Of a stretch of 64,000 nucleotides of DNA, positions 16,859 to 25,535 are shown one piece after another. This DNA is from Deltaproteobacteria bacterium (GTDB lineage: Bacteria; Myxococcota; Kuafuiibacteriia; Kuafuiibacteriales; Kuafuiibacteriaceae). The notes beneath the pieces are model-generated. The model did no database searches. It worked only from the letters and a program-made list of their open reading frames with translations, and was not told where the DNA came from. The stretch's first letter is position 1, and every line of letters starts with the position of its first letter. Location: contig JADJPE010000005.1 in NCBI GenBank assembly GCA_016713425.1, positions 2,170,001-2,234,000 on the forward strand, read 5' to 3'. The position numbers and the translations under genes are program-made.

Positions 16859-17709
16859 GGTCGGGCATGTCCTTTCGAAGCCAGCTCTGCCTTCTGGGCG
16901 ATGGCGTTGAAGCGCACCTGGATATCCCAACCCTCGCGTCGCGTCCGGGCGTCAACGTAGTCGAAGACGCGCATGATGGCGATGAAAGGGCCAGCGAGAA
17001 GATAGCCGGCGATCGAGGGCCAGTAGCCCAAGGTATCGCCGAAGCCCTCGAACTGAAGGAGGAACTCGAGCACGAACATGGTGGTGTTCTGGGCGAGGAA
17101 CGCGAACAGTAGGCGGAGAATGATCGACACACCGAGCAGTCCAAGCGCCCGACCGTAGCGGTATGAGACCAGGGCGCGAGCCCGTCGCCAAGACTGGCCC
17201 GCCGGGAGTTGTTCAAGAAGCGATACCTCGAATACGTAGATGCCGATCGAGAGCAGAAACGGCCAGAATGTAGCCGCCATCGTGCCCAAGCCGACCCAGC
17301 CATGTTCCTCGAAGCCCGTGAGCAACATGGGCAGGAACGGGAGTCCGGAGACGGAAGAAACCGCGATCAGCATCGGCGCTCTCCGGAGTGCCCGCGAAAA
17401 CGCGTCGCGAAGGCTGCACGCATTTCCGAACAGGTGACGCCCCGTGAACACGGTCACGCTTCGTTCGACCACCGGTCCCATCACGAGCAGCACGGCCGCC
17501 GTGAGACCCCAGACGTTGGTGGTCGCGCGAAAGAGCAAGAAACAACTCGCGGCAAGCACCGCCTCGAGGAGGAAGAGCACGAGGAAGAGACGACGAAAGT
17601 CCCGGAAGCAGGCCTGCAAGTAGGCGAGCGTCAGATCCAGCGTTTCGTCGAGCGTGCGTGGCCGAAGTGCGATGCGGGCGTCGAACGATGTCGCTTCCTG
17701 CTCGCTCAA
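16855..17709 (-). CDS. Multi-pass membrane protein of the MoxR/SpoIIM-like operon
   Basis: TTG 17709 overlaps the SpoIIM-like stop as TTGA and is preceded at 7 nt by GGAGG, so the start is well fixed. The 284-residue product has about six membrane helices and ends in a conserved-looking IMRVFDYVDARTRREGWDIQ segment. This kind of C-terminal YxDxRxRxEGxD motif occurs in DUF4013/GlpQ-membrane-domain-like proteins found in RDD/SpoIIM/DUF4129 clusters. No enzymatic motif is seen. A role in envelope or membrane organisation is inferred from operon context. Its own stop overlaps the next gene by GTGA. Confidence 0.75.
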   Translation of the reverse strand: MSEQEATSFDARIALRPRTLDETLDLTLAYLQACFRDFRRLFLVLFLLEAVLAASCFLLFRATTNVWGLTAAVLLVMGPVVERSVTVFTGRHLFGNACSLRDAFSRALRRAPMLIAVSSVSGLPFLPMLLTGFEEHGWVGLGTMAATFWPFLLSIGIYVFEVSLLEQLPAGQSWRRARALVSYRYGRALGLLGVSIILRLLFAFLAQNTTMFVLEFLLQFEGFGDTLGYWPSIAGYLLAGPFIAIMRVFDYVDARTRREGWDIQVRFNAIAQKAELASKGHARP

Positions 17710-18710
17710 CGTCGATCCTCCACGAGCGCGAGGGCGTCTTCGGGGGTCGGCCGATGACGGCCCGCAAAGACGAGAATGCCCGCGACCGCGAACCAACCGA
17801 CGATGCCCGCTGCATACTTCGCGGGGGCCGGGAGTGCGGACGGCGAAAACCAACCCTCGAGAATCGCAGCCAAGAGAAGGAATGCGGCGGCCCCCGCAAC
17901 CTGCCGCAGGAGCTCGAGCCCATGCGCGGTCAAGCTCCCGATTCGTGTTCGGCCATGGGTGGCGACGAGCGAGAATCCCATTTGAAGACCGGCCCCGCCG
18001 GCAATCACGATGGCCACCAGCTCCCAAGCCGAGTGGGCGGCGCCAAACGAGAAGATATTCTCGCCATATCCGGTCCGAGCCAGATGACCAAAGACGACGC
18101 CAATGTTGAGGCCATTGAAGACGAGGAAGAAGACTGGGCCGAGGCCAAACAATAGGCCGGTCGCGAAGGCGCGAAAGGCAATGCCAATGTTGTTGTTGAT
18201 GTAAAAGCCAGTCATGGCCGCGTCGTCATCGCTTCCGCGCCCTGCCGCATGGCCCTTGCTGTGCATCTCTTCCATCGAGGCGAGCTGCCCCTCGCTCATG
18301 ATGGCGAGGGCGTACGTTTCGTCGGCGTAGGCTGCGAAGCCGCCCAGGAAGCACGGCGCGAAGAAGAGGAGGCACGCGATCGAAAAGAAACGACGGTTTC
18401 GTCGGACAGCGCCCGGGAAGTCGAACAGGAGATCACGGAAGCGCCATCGCGCGCCGACCGCTGACCGAGCGTAAAGGGCATTGTGGGCGCGGCTTGCGAG
18501 GCTGTCGAGGTGGCGCTCGAGATCCGCGCCCAGCAAATCGCGGCGAACACGCATGAGATCGCTGGCGAGCCCGCGATACAGCTCGGCGAACTCGCCGATC
18601 TCTGCCGGAGCCAGCGCCGATACGCCGCGGTTCTTCTCCGTTTGCTGGAGGAGACTCTCGAGGCGCGCCCATTGGGTCTGGCGCTGTCTAACGAGCTCGA
18701 GGCGGTTCAA
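17706..18710 (-). CDS. Stage II sporulation protein M (SpoIIM/DUF95) family protein
   Basis: A 334-residue membrane protein starting at TTG 18710, which overlaps the RDD gene stop as TTGA with GGAG about 8 nt upstream. Its N-terminal ~100 residues are helical and charged. Then come five or more membrane helices with the SpoIIM-family motifs FYINNNIGIAFRAFATGLLF, FNGLNIGVVFGHL and AHSAWELVAIVIAGGAGL (compare HGxxEL). In Bacillus SpoIIM acts in septal wall hydrolysis during engulfment; homologues in non-sporulating bacteria are common beside RDD, MoxR and DUF58 genes and their role is unknown. Nothing here implies sporulation by endospores. Confidence 0.88.
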   Translation of the reverse strand: MNRLELVRQRQTQWARLESLLQQTEKNRGVSALAPAEIGEFAELYRGLASDLMRVRRDLLGADLERHLDSLASRAHNALYARSAVGARWRFRDLLFDFPGAVRRNRRFFSIACLLFFAPCFLGGFAAYADETYALAIMSEGQLASMEEMHSKGHAAGRGSDDDAAMTGFYINNNIGIAFRAFATGLLFGLGPVFFLVFNGLNIGVVFGHLARTGYGENIFSFGAAHSAWELVAIVIAGGAGLQMGFSLVATHGRTRIGSLTAHGLELLRQVAGAAAFLLLAAILEGWFSPSALPAPAKYAAGIVGWFAVAGILVFAGRHRPTPEDALALVEDRR

Positions 18711-19486
18711 GAAGGCGTCTCCAGTCGACGGTGCGGATCTTGTGCACGGGCCCAGATGCTCGCCAAGAACAAAGTGGCCTGGCGAGGTTCCGGCACGTGG
18801 AGCCTCTTCGCCAACACGGGCGCAATGATTTCGGCGAGCTCTTCGCGCCGCTCTGCGCTCATCTGCTGACGGTTGACGAAAAGTTCCAAGGCCTCCATTT
18901 CCGTGCGGTCGAACGGCATCGTCAACGGAAGCTCATCGAGGAGCTCGGGACTCGCGGTCAGCACCGGCGTGGTGTTCACGCGCGTCGACTCCTCGATCAC
19001 GACGATGGTCCCGGCCAGGAGGTCGCCGGTGCGCCGGAACTTCCGGTCGGCCGTCATGACGAAAAGCCCGAGCCCGAACACGGTTACCCCCGATGAGCTC
19101 GGAAGGAACATGACGTCCGCGGCCCGGGCCAGGTTTCTGAGCAGTGATTCGCGCCACGTGATCGGTAGCCCGTTGGTACGAACGACTCGCAGCTTCAAGG
19201 CCATCTTGCCCGGGGACCGTCCCCCGGTGAGGAGCTCGCAGGCGAAGTAGTAGCCCCAGTCGAGCGCAAACCATCCCGCGAGAAGGACCCCGGTCGCGAC
19301 GCCGTCGAGCCCCAAAGATCCGAAGGCGAGGTTTCCGAGAATCGCCAAGGTCACGAGCGCAAAGAAGCGCACGAGGAGATCCAGCGCGTAGGCAACGATT
19401 CGGCGCGCTGGGCCCGCGATTCGGGCGCGAAATGCGAGATGCTCTGGGGTGCCGACCTCGAGCTGGGTGTCGATCAACTGAGCCAT
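18707..19486 (-). CDS. RDD family membrane protein
   Basis: ATG 19486 starts a 259-residue protein with the RDD signature split over membrane helices: ARRIVAYALDLLVRF (first Arg), FALDWGYYFACELLTGGRSPGKMALKLRV (Gly-Arg-Ser-Pro-Gly-Lys block, quoted here in part) and DRKFRRTGDLLAGTIVV (Asp-Asp region). The C-terminal ~90 residues are cytoplasmic and helical. RDD proteins are of mixed or unknown function, some linked to ion transport. It is the first gene of the minus-strand operon that continues to the Ser/Thr kinase. No strong ribosome site is visible. The frame extends upstream to 20131 but that part lies antisense to the HD-GYP gene and is not protein-like. Confidence 0.85.
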   Translation of the reverse strand: MAQLIDTQLEVGTPEHLAFRARIAGPARRIVAYALDLLVRFFALVTLAILGNLAFGSLGLDGVATGVLLAGWFALDWGYYFACELLTGGRSPGKMALKLRVVRTNGLPITWRESLLRNLARAADVMFLPSSSGVTVFGLGLFVMTADRKFRRTGDLLAGTIVVIEESTRVNTTPVLTASPELLDELPLTMPFDRTEMEALELFVNRQQMSAERREELAEIIAPVLAKRLHVPEPRQATLFLASIWARAQDPHRRLETPS

Positions 19487-19810
19487 CAGGCGGCCGGAGG
19501 TTAGCAAGAGTTTGGTCCTTTGTCCTTGCGTTTGGCGACGTGGCAGCGGTCGAGGGCCGTCGCCTGCTCGCTGGAACGCGAGGTGGGCTCTCTGCCTACC
19601 CCGGCCGTTGACTTCCGGAGGAAGTCGCCTCCCGACATACAGTTGGTCCCCGGATTTGTGGGATGGAGCGATGTCAACTGTAGTTGCATCCGCGCACCCA
19701 CCGCGTTTTCGAACGCGATGCTTCGAGATCGAAGAGCGATCCGGTATTGATGATCCTTCTCTTGGAGCGACGAAGCTGGAGCGACCAAGCGATTTCAGAG
19801 GAGAGCTGTG
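19487..19810. promoter_or_regulatory. Divergent intergenic region, RDD operon / HD-GYP gene
   Basis: A 324-bp gap between two divergent start codons, so it should hold both promoters. I see no convincing gene: the short frames across it lack ribosome sites and recognisable domains. Two dyads stand out, ACAGTTG (19639-19645) with its complement CAACTGT (19675-19681), and TTCGAGATCGAA (19722-19733). Either could be an operator. No clear -35/-10 pair was identified. Confidence 0.4.
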
Positions 19811-21124
19811 ATGCCGAACGATTCGATGGAGCATAGCGCGCAGGCCGCGTCCGAAAGCGACGTGCCGCTGGCGTCGTTGGTTCATGGCCTCGTGCGCACG
19901 ACGTCGTATGTCAACAACCATATCGCTCGTCACGGCACGTTGGTGGCGAGCATTGGTGCCGAGATCGCACGCCAGCTTGGTCTGTCGATGGACGTGCTCG
20001 AATCGACTTTGATGGCGGGGATGCTGCACGACCTTGGTGCGCTCGCCCATGAGCACGACGGTGAGGGTGAAGCGGAAGGGCCCGCGCATGCGATCGGGCC
20101 CTTTGATTTCGAAGCTTCGGTCAACGCGCATGCCGAGCGCGGCTATCTATTGCTCTCTGCAATTGAGCCTCTTCGTCGAGCGGCTGAGCTCGTTCGCCAT
20201 CATCACGTTGCGTGGCTCAAGGGACGAGGTGAAGTCGCGGCGGGCGTTCCGGTCGAGGAAGGGGCCCACATCCTTCATCTGGCCGATACGGTCGCGATCC
20301 GTTTCAATCCCCATCACAACCGGGCGGACAATCGAGATCGAATTCATGCGTTCGTTCGGAGACTTTCGGATGTCTCCTTCGTCCCCGAACATGTCGAAGC
20401 ATTTCTCGATGCGAGCTCGAACGAGGCATTCTGGATAGATTGTGTCGATGGCGCGGATGTACACGTGGCCAAGGTCGGCGCAACGCTGTCGAAGATGCCG
20501 TTCGATCGCAGTCTCACGATGTCCCTCGCGGAGACATTTTCTCGCATCATCGATCTTCGGAGTCGCTACACGGCGGCACACGGGGTCTCGGTGGCCGCTG
20601 TGGCGCAGCACCTCGGATCGGTGTTGCGCCTTTCGCCGAATGACTGTGAGGATCTTTGGATCGCTGGGTGCCTCCACGACCTGGGAAAGATCGCGGTGCC
20701 ACGCGAAGTCCTCGAGAAGCCCGGGGCACTGGATGAGTACGAGGCGAGGCTCGTTCGGTCCCACGCGAATCTCACGCGGTTGGTGCTTCTTGGTGTGCCG
20801 GGCTACGAGCGCATCGGCGTTTGGGCGGCACAACATCACGAACGGCTGGACGGGCGAGGATATCCATTCGGACTCAAGTCCAAGGACCTGGGTCTCGAGT
20901 CGAGAGTTCTCGCGGTGTCCGATGTGTATGCAGCGTTGGTCGAAGATCGCCCCTATCGGCGAGGCATGGATCGGACGCGCGCCCTCCATGTTATCGCCGC
21001 GATGGTGAACGACGGCGCGCTCGATCCAGATGTCGTAGGGCTTCTGATGCGCGAAGTGGAGGCCCTCGAGAGGCTCCTGGCTTCGGCGTCCTGCGGTTCC
21101 CTGAACGGGTCCTTGAATCACTAA
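19811..21124 (+). CDS. Tandem HD / HD-GYP domain protein, putative cyclic-dinucleotide phosphodiesterase
   Basis: ATG 19811 follows a GAGGAG site; GTG 19808 is an alternative. Residues ~22-200 form a first HD domain (ARHGTLVASIGAEIA, AGMLHDLGAL, VRHHHVAW, ADTVAIRF) that lacks the GYP element. Residues ~240-425 form a second, complete HD-GYP domain: AAHGVSVAAVAQ, LHDLGKIAVP, QHHERLDGRGYPFGL, SRVLAVSDVYAALVEDRPYR. HD-GYP enzymes hydrolyse cyclic di-GMP or cyclic GMP-AMP with a two- or three-metal centre. The protein is cytoplasmic with no receiver or membrane domain, so its input may be the degenerate first domain. Its stop overlaps that of the convergent glgP by 4 bp. Confidence 0.88.
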   Translation: MPNDSMEHSAQAASESDVPLASLVHGLVRTTSYVNNHIARHGTLVASIGAEIARQLGLSMDVLESTLMAGMLHDLGALAHEHDGEGEAEGPAHAIGPFDFEASVNAHAERGYLLLSAIEPLRRAAELVRHHHVAWLKGRGEVAAGVPVEEGAHILHLADTVAIRFNPHHNRADNRDRIHAFVRRLSDVSFVPEHVEAFLDASSNEAFWIDCVDGADVHVAKVGATLSKMPFDRSLTMSLAETFSRIIDLRSRYTAAHGVSVAAVAQHLGSVLRLSPNDCEDLWIAGCLHDLGKIAVPREVLEKPGALDEYEARLVRSHANLTRLVLLGVPGYERIGVWAAQHHERLDGRGYPFGLKSKDLGLESRVLAVSDVYAALVEDRPYRRGMDRTRALHVIAAMVNDGALDPDVVGLLMREVEALERLLASASCGSLNGSLNH

Positions 21125-23715
21125 CGCTGGCGGAAGGGAATGCCCTTGCGGGATTCGGGTGAGCGGAGCACTTCTTCGAAGTTGCCGCGCTCGATGGTCA
21201 CGGCGCCGGTTCGCCAGACACGCTCGGCGTACTCCTTGATGGCTCGGTCGGAGGAGAAGTAGCCCATGCGCGCGGTCGTGAGGATCGATCGCTCCGTCCA
21301 TTCATCCTGATTGAGCCACGCCTTTTCGACCTTTGCCTGGCAGTCGATGTAGGCGCGGAAGTCGCTGAGCACTTGGAAGTGATCGTCATCGAGGATCTTC
21401 GAGATGAGTGGGCGATAGAGATCCGGCTCGGCCGGCGAGAAGAACCCGCTCGAGATGAGTTCGATGGCGCGGGCGAGCTCCGAGTCGCGGCTGAGATGAT
21501 CGCGCGGATTCTCACGACGCTGCCGGGCGGCGACCACCTCATCGGCGGTCATGCCGAAGAGGAAGAAGTTGTCGTTGCCGACCGCTTCTCGGATCTCGAC
21601 GTTCGCGCCGTCGAGCGTGCCGATCGTGAGCGCCCCATTCAGCGAAAGCTTCATGTTGCCGGTTCCCGACGCCTCCATGCCCGCGGTGGATATTTGCTCC
21701 GAGAGGTCGGCGCCCGCGTAGACGGGGCCCGCGTTCTTCACGTTGAAGTTGGGCACAAAGACCACACGCAGCCATTTTCGGGCCTCGGCGTCTTCGTTGA
21801 TGCGCTCTCCGACCCCGTGGACGAGCCGAATCATCAGCTTGGCCATGAAGTAGCCAGGCGCGGCCTTTCCAGCGAAGAGTATCGTTCGTGGCACGGCCGG
21901 CGGACGGCCGTCCTTGATTCGCATGTAGAGCGCGATCGCGTGCAGAAGGTTCAGGTGTTGCCGCTTGTACTCGTGGATTCGCTTGACCTGAACATCGAGC
22001 ATGGCCTCCGGATCGAACACGAGCCCTTTTGATTTGAGCACGTGGGCGAGTTGAACCTTGTTGGCGAGCTTGATCTGCCGCCACTTCTTTCGGAAGGTCG
22101 CGTCTTTTGCGTAGGGCTCGAGCTTTCGGAGCTGGTCGAGATCGCGGATCCAGCCGTCGCCGAGGGTTTCGGTAATGAGCGTCGAGAGCTTTGGATTCGC
22201 AAGCAGCATGAAACGCCGCGGGGTCACGCCGTTGGTGACGTTCGTGAACTTCTCGGGCCACAACGTCGCGAAATCAGACAGCACGGTGTCGCGAAGGAGC
22301 TGCGTGTGAAGCTTGGCCACGCCGTTGACCGAGTGACTCCCGACCGTGGCCAGGTTGGCCATGCGAACGCGCCGTTCGCCGTCTTCGTCGATGATCGACA
22401 TCCGTCGAACGCGTCCTTCGTCCTCGGGCCATCGGGTTCGCACTTCCGCCAAGAGGCGGTGGTTGATTTCGTAGATGATCTCGAGATGGCGTGGGAGGAC
22501 TTCCTGGAAGAGCGGGAGTGGCCATGTCTCCAGCGCCTCCGGGAGGAGCGTGTGGTTCGTGTATCCGAAAGTCTTCGTCGTGATGTGCCAGGCCTGGTCC
22601 CAGCTCAGCCCATGAACATCGACCAGAAGTCTCATGAGTTCCGGGACCGCAAGCGCCGGATGGGTGTCGTTGAGCTGCGCAGCATACTTCTCGTGGAACC
22701 GGTCGAGCGAGCTCGTGCGCTGCCGGTAGATCCGGATCATGTCCTGGAGTGTGCACGAGACGAAGAAGTACTCCTGCTCGAGGCGGAGCCGTTTCCCTTG
22801 CGGCGAGTCGTCGTTCGGGTACAACACCTTGGTGATATTCTCGGAGACGATCTTCTCGTGCACCGCGCGTAGGTAGTCGCCGACGTTGAACGCTTGGAGA
22901 TCCAAAGACTCGGGCGCGATCGCCTGCCAAAGACGAAGGAAGTTGGCGGTCGCCGTGCCGTAGCCCAAGACAGGAAGGTCGTGCGGTGTCCCGAGCACCG
23001 TTCGCGCGGGCGCCCAAAGGACACGGTGCTCTCCGTGCTCGTCCGTGTAGTGCTGGGTGCTTCCGCCGAAACCCACCGAGAAGGTTATTTCCGGGCGGGC
23101 CAGCGCCCACGGGCAGCCGAGTCGAAGCCACAGGTCGGTCCGCTCGATCTGCGCTCCGTCCTTGATCGCCTGCTCGAAGATGCCGAACTCGTAGCGAATG
23201 CCGTAGCCGATGGCCGGTCGCCCGAGTGTCGCCAGTGAGTCCATGAAGCAGGCCGCCAGGCGCCCGAGACCACCGTTGCCGAGTGCCGGCTCGGTCTCGA
23301 GGTCGACGAGCTGGTCGACGTCGATCCCGAGTGGTTCGAGCGCGCGTCGAACGACGTCCGAGAGCCCAAGGACAGCCAGGTTGTGGTCGAGCTGAGGTCC
23401 GAGGAGGTACTCGGCGCTGAGGTAAACGACCGTTCGGCTCTCGCGCTCGTAGTACGTGCTGACGCTGTGGACCCAACGGTTCAGGATGCGATCCCGGATC
23501 ACGTACGACAGAGCTTGGTAAAGGTCGTGTTGAGTGCTGACGCGCGGGAACTTGCCCTGCATGCAGAACAGCTTCTGCAGGAAGTCGGCGCGCAGGGACG
23601 CCACGTCGTTCCCGAGCTCAGGCTCGGAGGTGAGCAAAGGTCGGGAAACCTTCGGGGTTTCCGGCACAACACCAGTCATGTGGCATTGCATCGACCGCAA
23701 GGCGCTCCGCGTCAA
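21121..23715 (-). CDS. glgP: Glycogen/starch phosphorylase
   Basis: A full-length (~860 residue) glycogen phosphorylase, which releases glucose-1-phosphate from alpha-1,4-glucan ends using pyridoxal phosphate. Conserved blocks are EPALGNGGLGRLAACFMDS, YGIRYEFGIFEQ, DTHPALAVPELMRLLVD, TNHTLLPEALETWPL, NVTNGVTPRRFML, DVQVKRIHEYKRQ and the PLP-lysine block EASGTGNMKLSLNG, followed by TLDGANVEI. The start is uncertain. TTG 23715 has GGGAGG 11 nt upstream; ATG 23691 or ATG 23679 would shorten the N-terminus by 8 or 12 residues. No other glycogen genes are nearby. A GATCC hairpin cluster lies 140-200 bp upstream. Confidence 0.95.
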   Translation of the reverse strand: MTRSALRSMQCHMTGVVPETPKVSRPLLTSEPELGNDVASLRADFLQKLFCMQGKFPRVSTQHDLYQALSYVIRDRILNRWVHSVSTYYERESRTVVYLSAEYLLGPQLDHNLAVLGLSDVVRRALEPLGIDVDQLVDLETEPALGNGGLGRLAACFMDSLATLGRPAIGYGIRYEFGIFEQAIKDGAQIERTDLWLRLGCPWALARPEITFSVGFGGSTQHYTDEHGEHRVLWAPARTVLGTPHDLPVLGYGTATANFLRLWQAIAPESLDLQAFNVGDYLRAVHEKIVSENITKVLYPNDDSPQGKRLRLEQEYFFVSCTLQDMIRIYRQRTSSLDRFHEKYAAQLNDTHPALAVPELMRLLVDVHGLSWDQAWHITTKTFGYTNHTLLPEALETWPLPLFQEVLPRHLEIIYEINHRLLAEVRTRWPEDEGRVRRMSIIDEDGERRVRMANLATVGSHSVNGVAKLHTQLLRDTVLSDFATLWPEKFTNVTNGVTPRRFMLLANPKLSTLITETLGDGWIRDLDQLRKLEPYAKDATFRKKWRQIKLANKVQLAHVLKSKGLVFDPEAMLDVQVKRIHEYKRQHLNLLHAIALYMRIKDGRPPAVPRTILFAGKAAPGYFMAKLMIRLVHGVGERINEDAEARKWLRVVFVPNFNVKNAGPVYAGADLSEQISTAGMEASGTGNMKLSLNGALTIGTLDGANVEIREAVGNDNFFLFGMTADEVVAARQRRENPRDHLSRDSELARAIELISSGFFSPAEPDLYRPLISKILDDDHFQVLSDFRAYIDCQAKVEKAWLNQDEWTERSILTTARMGYFSSDRAIKEYAERVWRTGAVTIERGNFEEVLRSPESRKGIPFRQR

Positions 23716-23851
23716 GGTCCGAGTCGCCTCCCACCTTCACTCGGCCCGTTTTCGGGCGCTTCGGCGCGCTCTCGAAGGCCTGCAACCCGTTCCGGGCCAC
23801 TCTGAGGTTGGCGCTTTGGCCCAGGCTGAGCGCTTCGATCACACGGGACCT

Positions 23852-23915
23852 CATGATCCCACAGGATCTGCATGATCCCACAGGATCGCATGATCCCGCA
23901 GGATCCGCATGACCC
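23852..23915. repeat. Three tandem GATCC hairpin units
   Basis: Three ~19-bp units of the form CATGATCCCACAGGATC follow one another between the HAD gene end and glgP. Each contains GATCC and its complement GGATC around a 4-nt loop (CACA, CACA, CGCA), so each can fold into a small hairpin on either strand. There is no T-run. It may be a weak termination, processing or protein-binding site. Confidence 0.7.
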
Positions 23916-23921
23916 GGCCGT

Positions 23922-25217
23922 CTACGCGGACGCCGATGCGGGCGCTGGCGCGGACCCGACGACGCCCATCGCCTCCCTGCCACCGAAGAACGGGTAGAGG
24001 AGCCCAGAGAGACCCTTCTCCTTCTTTTCTTCAGCGCGCAGGGTTCGTGGGCCCTTGGTGTCCTTCCTTGGCTCTACGCCTCGGTCGTCCTCGTGGGCGG
24101 TGTCCGAGGCGAGCTCCTGGACCGCCTTCTCAGCCGGGACGAACAGCGAACCGTTGAAGAGTGCGAACACCAGGTTGTCGAGGGCACCGGGCTTGAGGTC
24201 GGCCTTCAACAACTCGGGCAACACAAAACCGAAGATGCTCGGTCCGCGGCCGGTGATGATCGCGATCTTCGTGCCCCCGTTGAGATACCGAACGATTTGA
24301 GCGAGCGCCTCCGGATGGAATTTCTGAGAGTCGCCCGTGAGCGTGTGGTCGTAGTCGGTCGCGATCGCCTTGACTTCGCTCGGGTTCTTGGACCGTAGGA
24401 CCTCGGCGGTGCCCAATGCGTTGAGCTTCGAGGTTCGATGAACTCTCGGGTCGAGCGCCGGCTTCGAGCCCACGTTGTAGCCGGTGGGCCCGGCCACCAT
24501 GGTCTCGTCGTTGCCACCTGCGCACGCCTGGTCGCCGAACCGCAAGATCTCGCTTTCCGAGACGCCGATCGAGTTGGCGAAGGCGCGGAGCGCACGCCCC
24601 TTGAAGGCGCTGTCGACGTTGATCGCAATCGCGGACCCGCCGTCGGTGACGTGGAGCGGGAGCCCCTGCGCGTCGAACGATGTCCTCAGCGCATGCGCCA
24701 GAGGTCGCAAGAGGTTCTCCGAGATGTTGCGGATCACCACCGCGCGGACCTTCCCATCGTACGCGCCCTCGAAGATCGACGGGCGGGTAATCGTTTCGTC
24801 CGTCGAAACCTCGGTCGGTATCTCCGGGAACGCGAACCTCATCGTGCCGATCGTCTTGCGGAGCTTGCGAAGCGTGCCACCGTCGATCACCGATTCGTTG
24901 AACGCGACCCGGACGGCATGTGCCCCGGACACCACGTCAGACCAGCGTCGACCTATTTGGTCAGCCGCCGCCCCCGACGCCGATCGAATCGCTCCAACGG
25001 GATTGAAGCCGCTGAAGTCCATCCAACGCCGTGAGGCCTTTGCACGCTCGAACCCATCCGGTCCGGCCGAGGCGGCCTTGACGGCAGCTCCACCCTCGCC
25101 GTCATCGGCCTTCACGGGCGAAGATGCGGCGGAGGTGTCACGCAGACACTCATCGCCCACGCAGCTCGGCGCGCTCGAGGGCGCGCTTGTTCGTCGAAGC
25201 AAAGAAAGATCGACCAT
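23922..25217 (-). CDS. HAD-superfamily protein with circularly permuted motif order
   Basis: ATG 25217 gives 431 residues with a disordered N-terminus (~75 residues) and no signal peptide. In the middle, residues ~195-240 look like the C-terminal half of a Cof/HAD-IIB phosphatase: a Lys-containing FKGRALRAFANSIGV (motif III) then RFGDQACAGGNDETM (motif IV, GDxxxxxxND). Only after these, at ~287-325, come motif I DYDHTLTGD (DxDxT nucleophile) and motif II IAIITGRG, followed by VFALFNGSLF. In ordinary HAD enzymes I and II precede III and IV. All catalytic residues seem present, so the fold could be a working circular permutant. The alternative is two partial HAD domains. Substrate unknown. The C-terminal ~70 residues are Lys/Glu- and Ala/Pro-rich. 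Confidence 0.65.
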   Translation of the reverse strand: MVDLSLLRRTSAPSSAPSCVGDECLRDTSAASSPVKADDGEGGAAVKAASAGPDGFERAKASRRWMDFSGFNPVGAIRSASGAAADQIGRRWSDVVSGAHAVRVAFNESVIDGGTLRKLRKTIGTMRFAFPEIPTEVSTDETITRPSIFEGAYDGKVRAVVIRNISENLLRPLAHALRTSFDAQGLPLHVTDGGSAIAINVDSAFKGRALRAFANSIGVSESEILRFGDQACAGGNDETMVAGPTGYNVGSKPALDPRVHRTSKLNALGTAEVLRSKNPSEVKAIATDYDHTLTGDSQKFHPEALAQIVRYLNGGTKIAIITGRGPSIFGFVLPELLKADLKPGALDNLVFALFNGSLFVPAEKAVQELASDTAHEDDRGVEPRKDTKGPRTLRAEEKKEKGLSGLLYPFFGGREAMGVVGSAPAPASASA

Positions 25218-25535
25218 CAACTTGGTTGTCGAGTTTGAAGTGGGTTCGTTCCGCGAAAAGCGTGCGAAGCGCGCCGATTTTTCACGTGCAGGTCAACTTG
25301 CGATCCGTATTCAAAACGCGACGAGAGTTAGTGTCTCAGAGACGACGATTCACGCCAGAATCTGGAGCTTTTTTCGTCGTTTGTGACACAACTGCGGACG
25401 TCGTTCCGCCGAAGAAGAGATTGAAAGAGTTCTTGCCGCACCGCCCCCGGTTATTCGCTGCACGTTTCGCACGGCAGACCGCGTCGACCCGAGCGAAGGC
25501 GACCGTCGGATGGGCAACAGGAACCGGAGGAACAG
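25218..25535. promoter_or_regulatory. Divergent intergenic region, HAD gene / unknown gene
   Basis: A 318-bp gap between divergent genes that must carry both promoters. It is less GC-rich in the middle (about 25270-25440, with runs such as GGAGCTTTTTTCGTCG). No gene, RNA gene or clear promoter hexamers were recognised. A strong GGAGGA ribosome site at its right end serves the gene at 25536. Confidence 0.4.

Noticed and set aside
16855..18027. Longer version of the operon membrane protein starting at 18027
   Set aside because: The extra part is a shifted reading of the SpoIIM-like gene; TTG 17709 has GGAGG and a TTGA overlap.
17706..18710. Evidence for endospore formation
   Set aside because: SpoIIM-family proteins are widespread in non-sporulating bacteria beside MoxR/RDD genes; no other sporulation gene is present.
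19501..19788. Possible small minus-strand protein in the divergent gap
   Set aside because: No ribosome site, composition unlike neighbouring genes, and it would occupy the only promoter space for the RDD operon.
23852..23915. CRISPR-like direct repeats
   Set aside because: Units are only ~19 bp with 0-2 bp between them and no spacers or cas genes.
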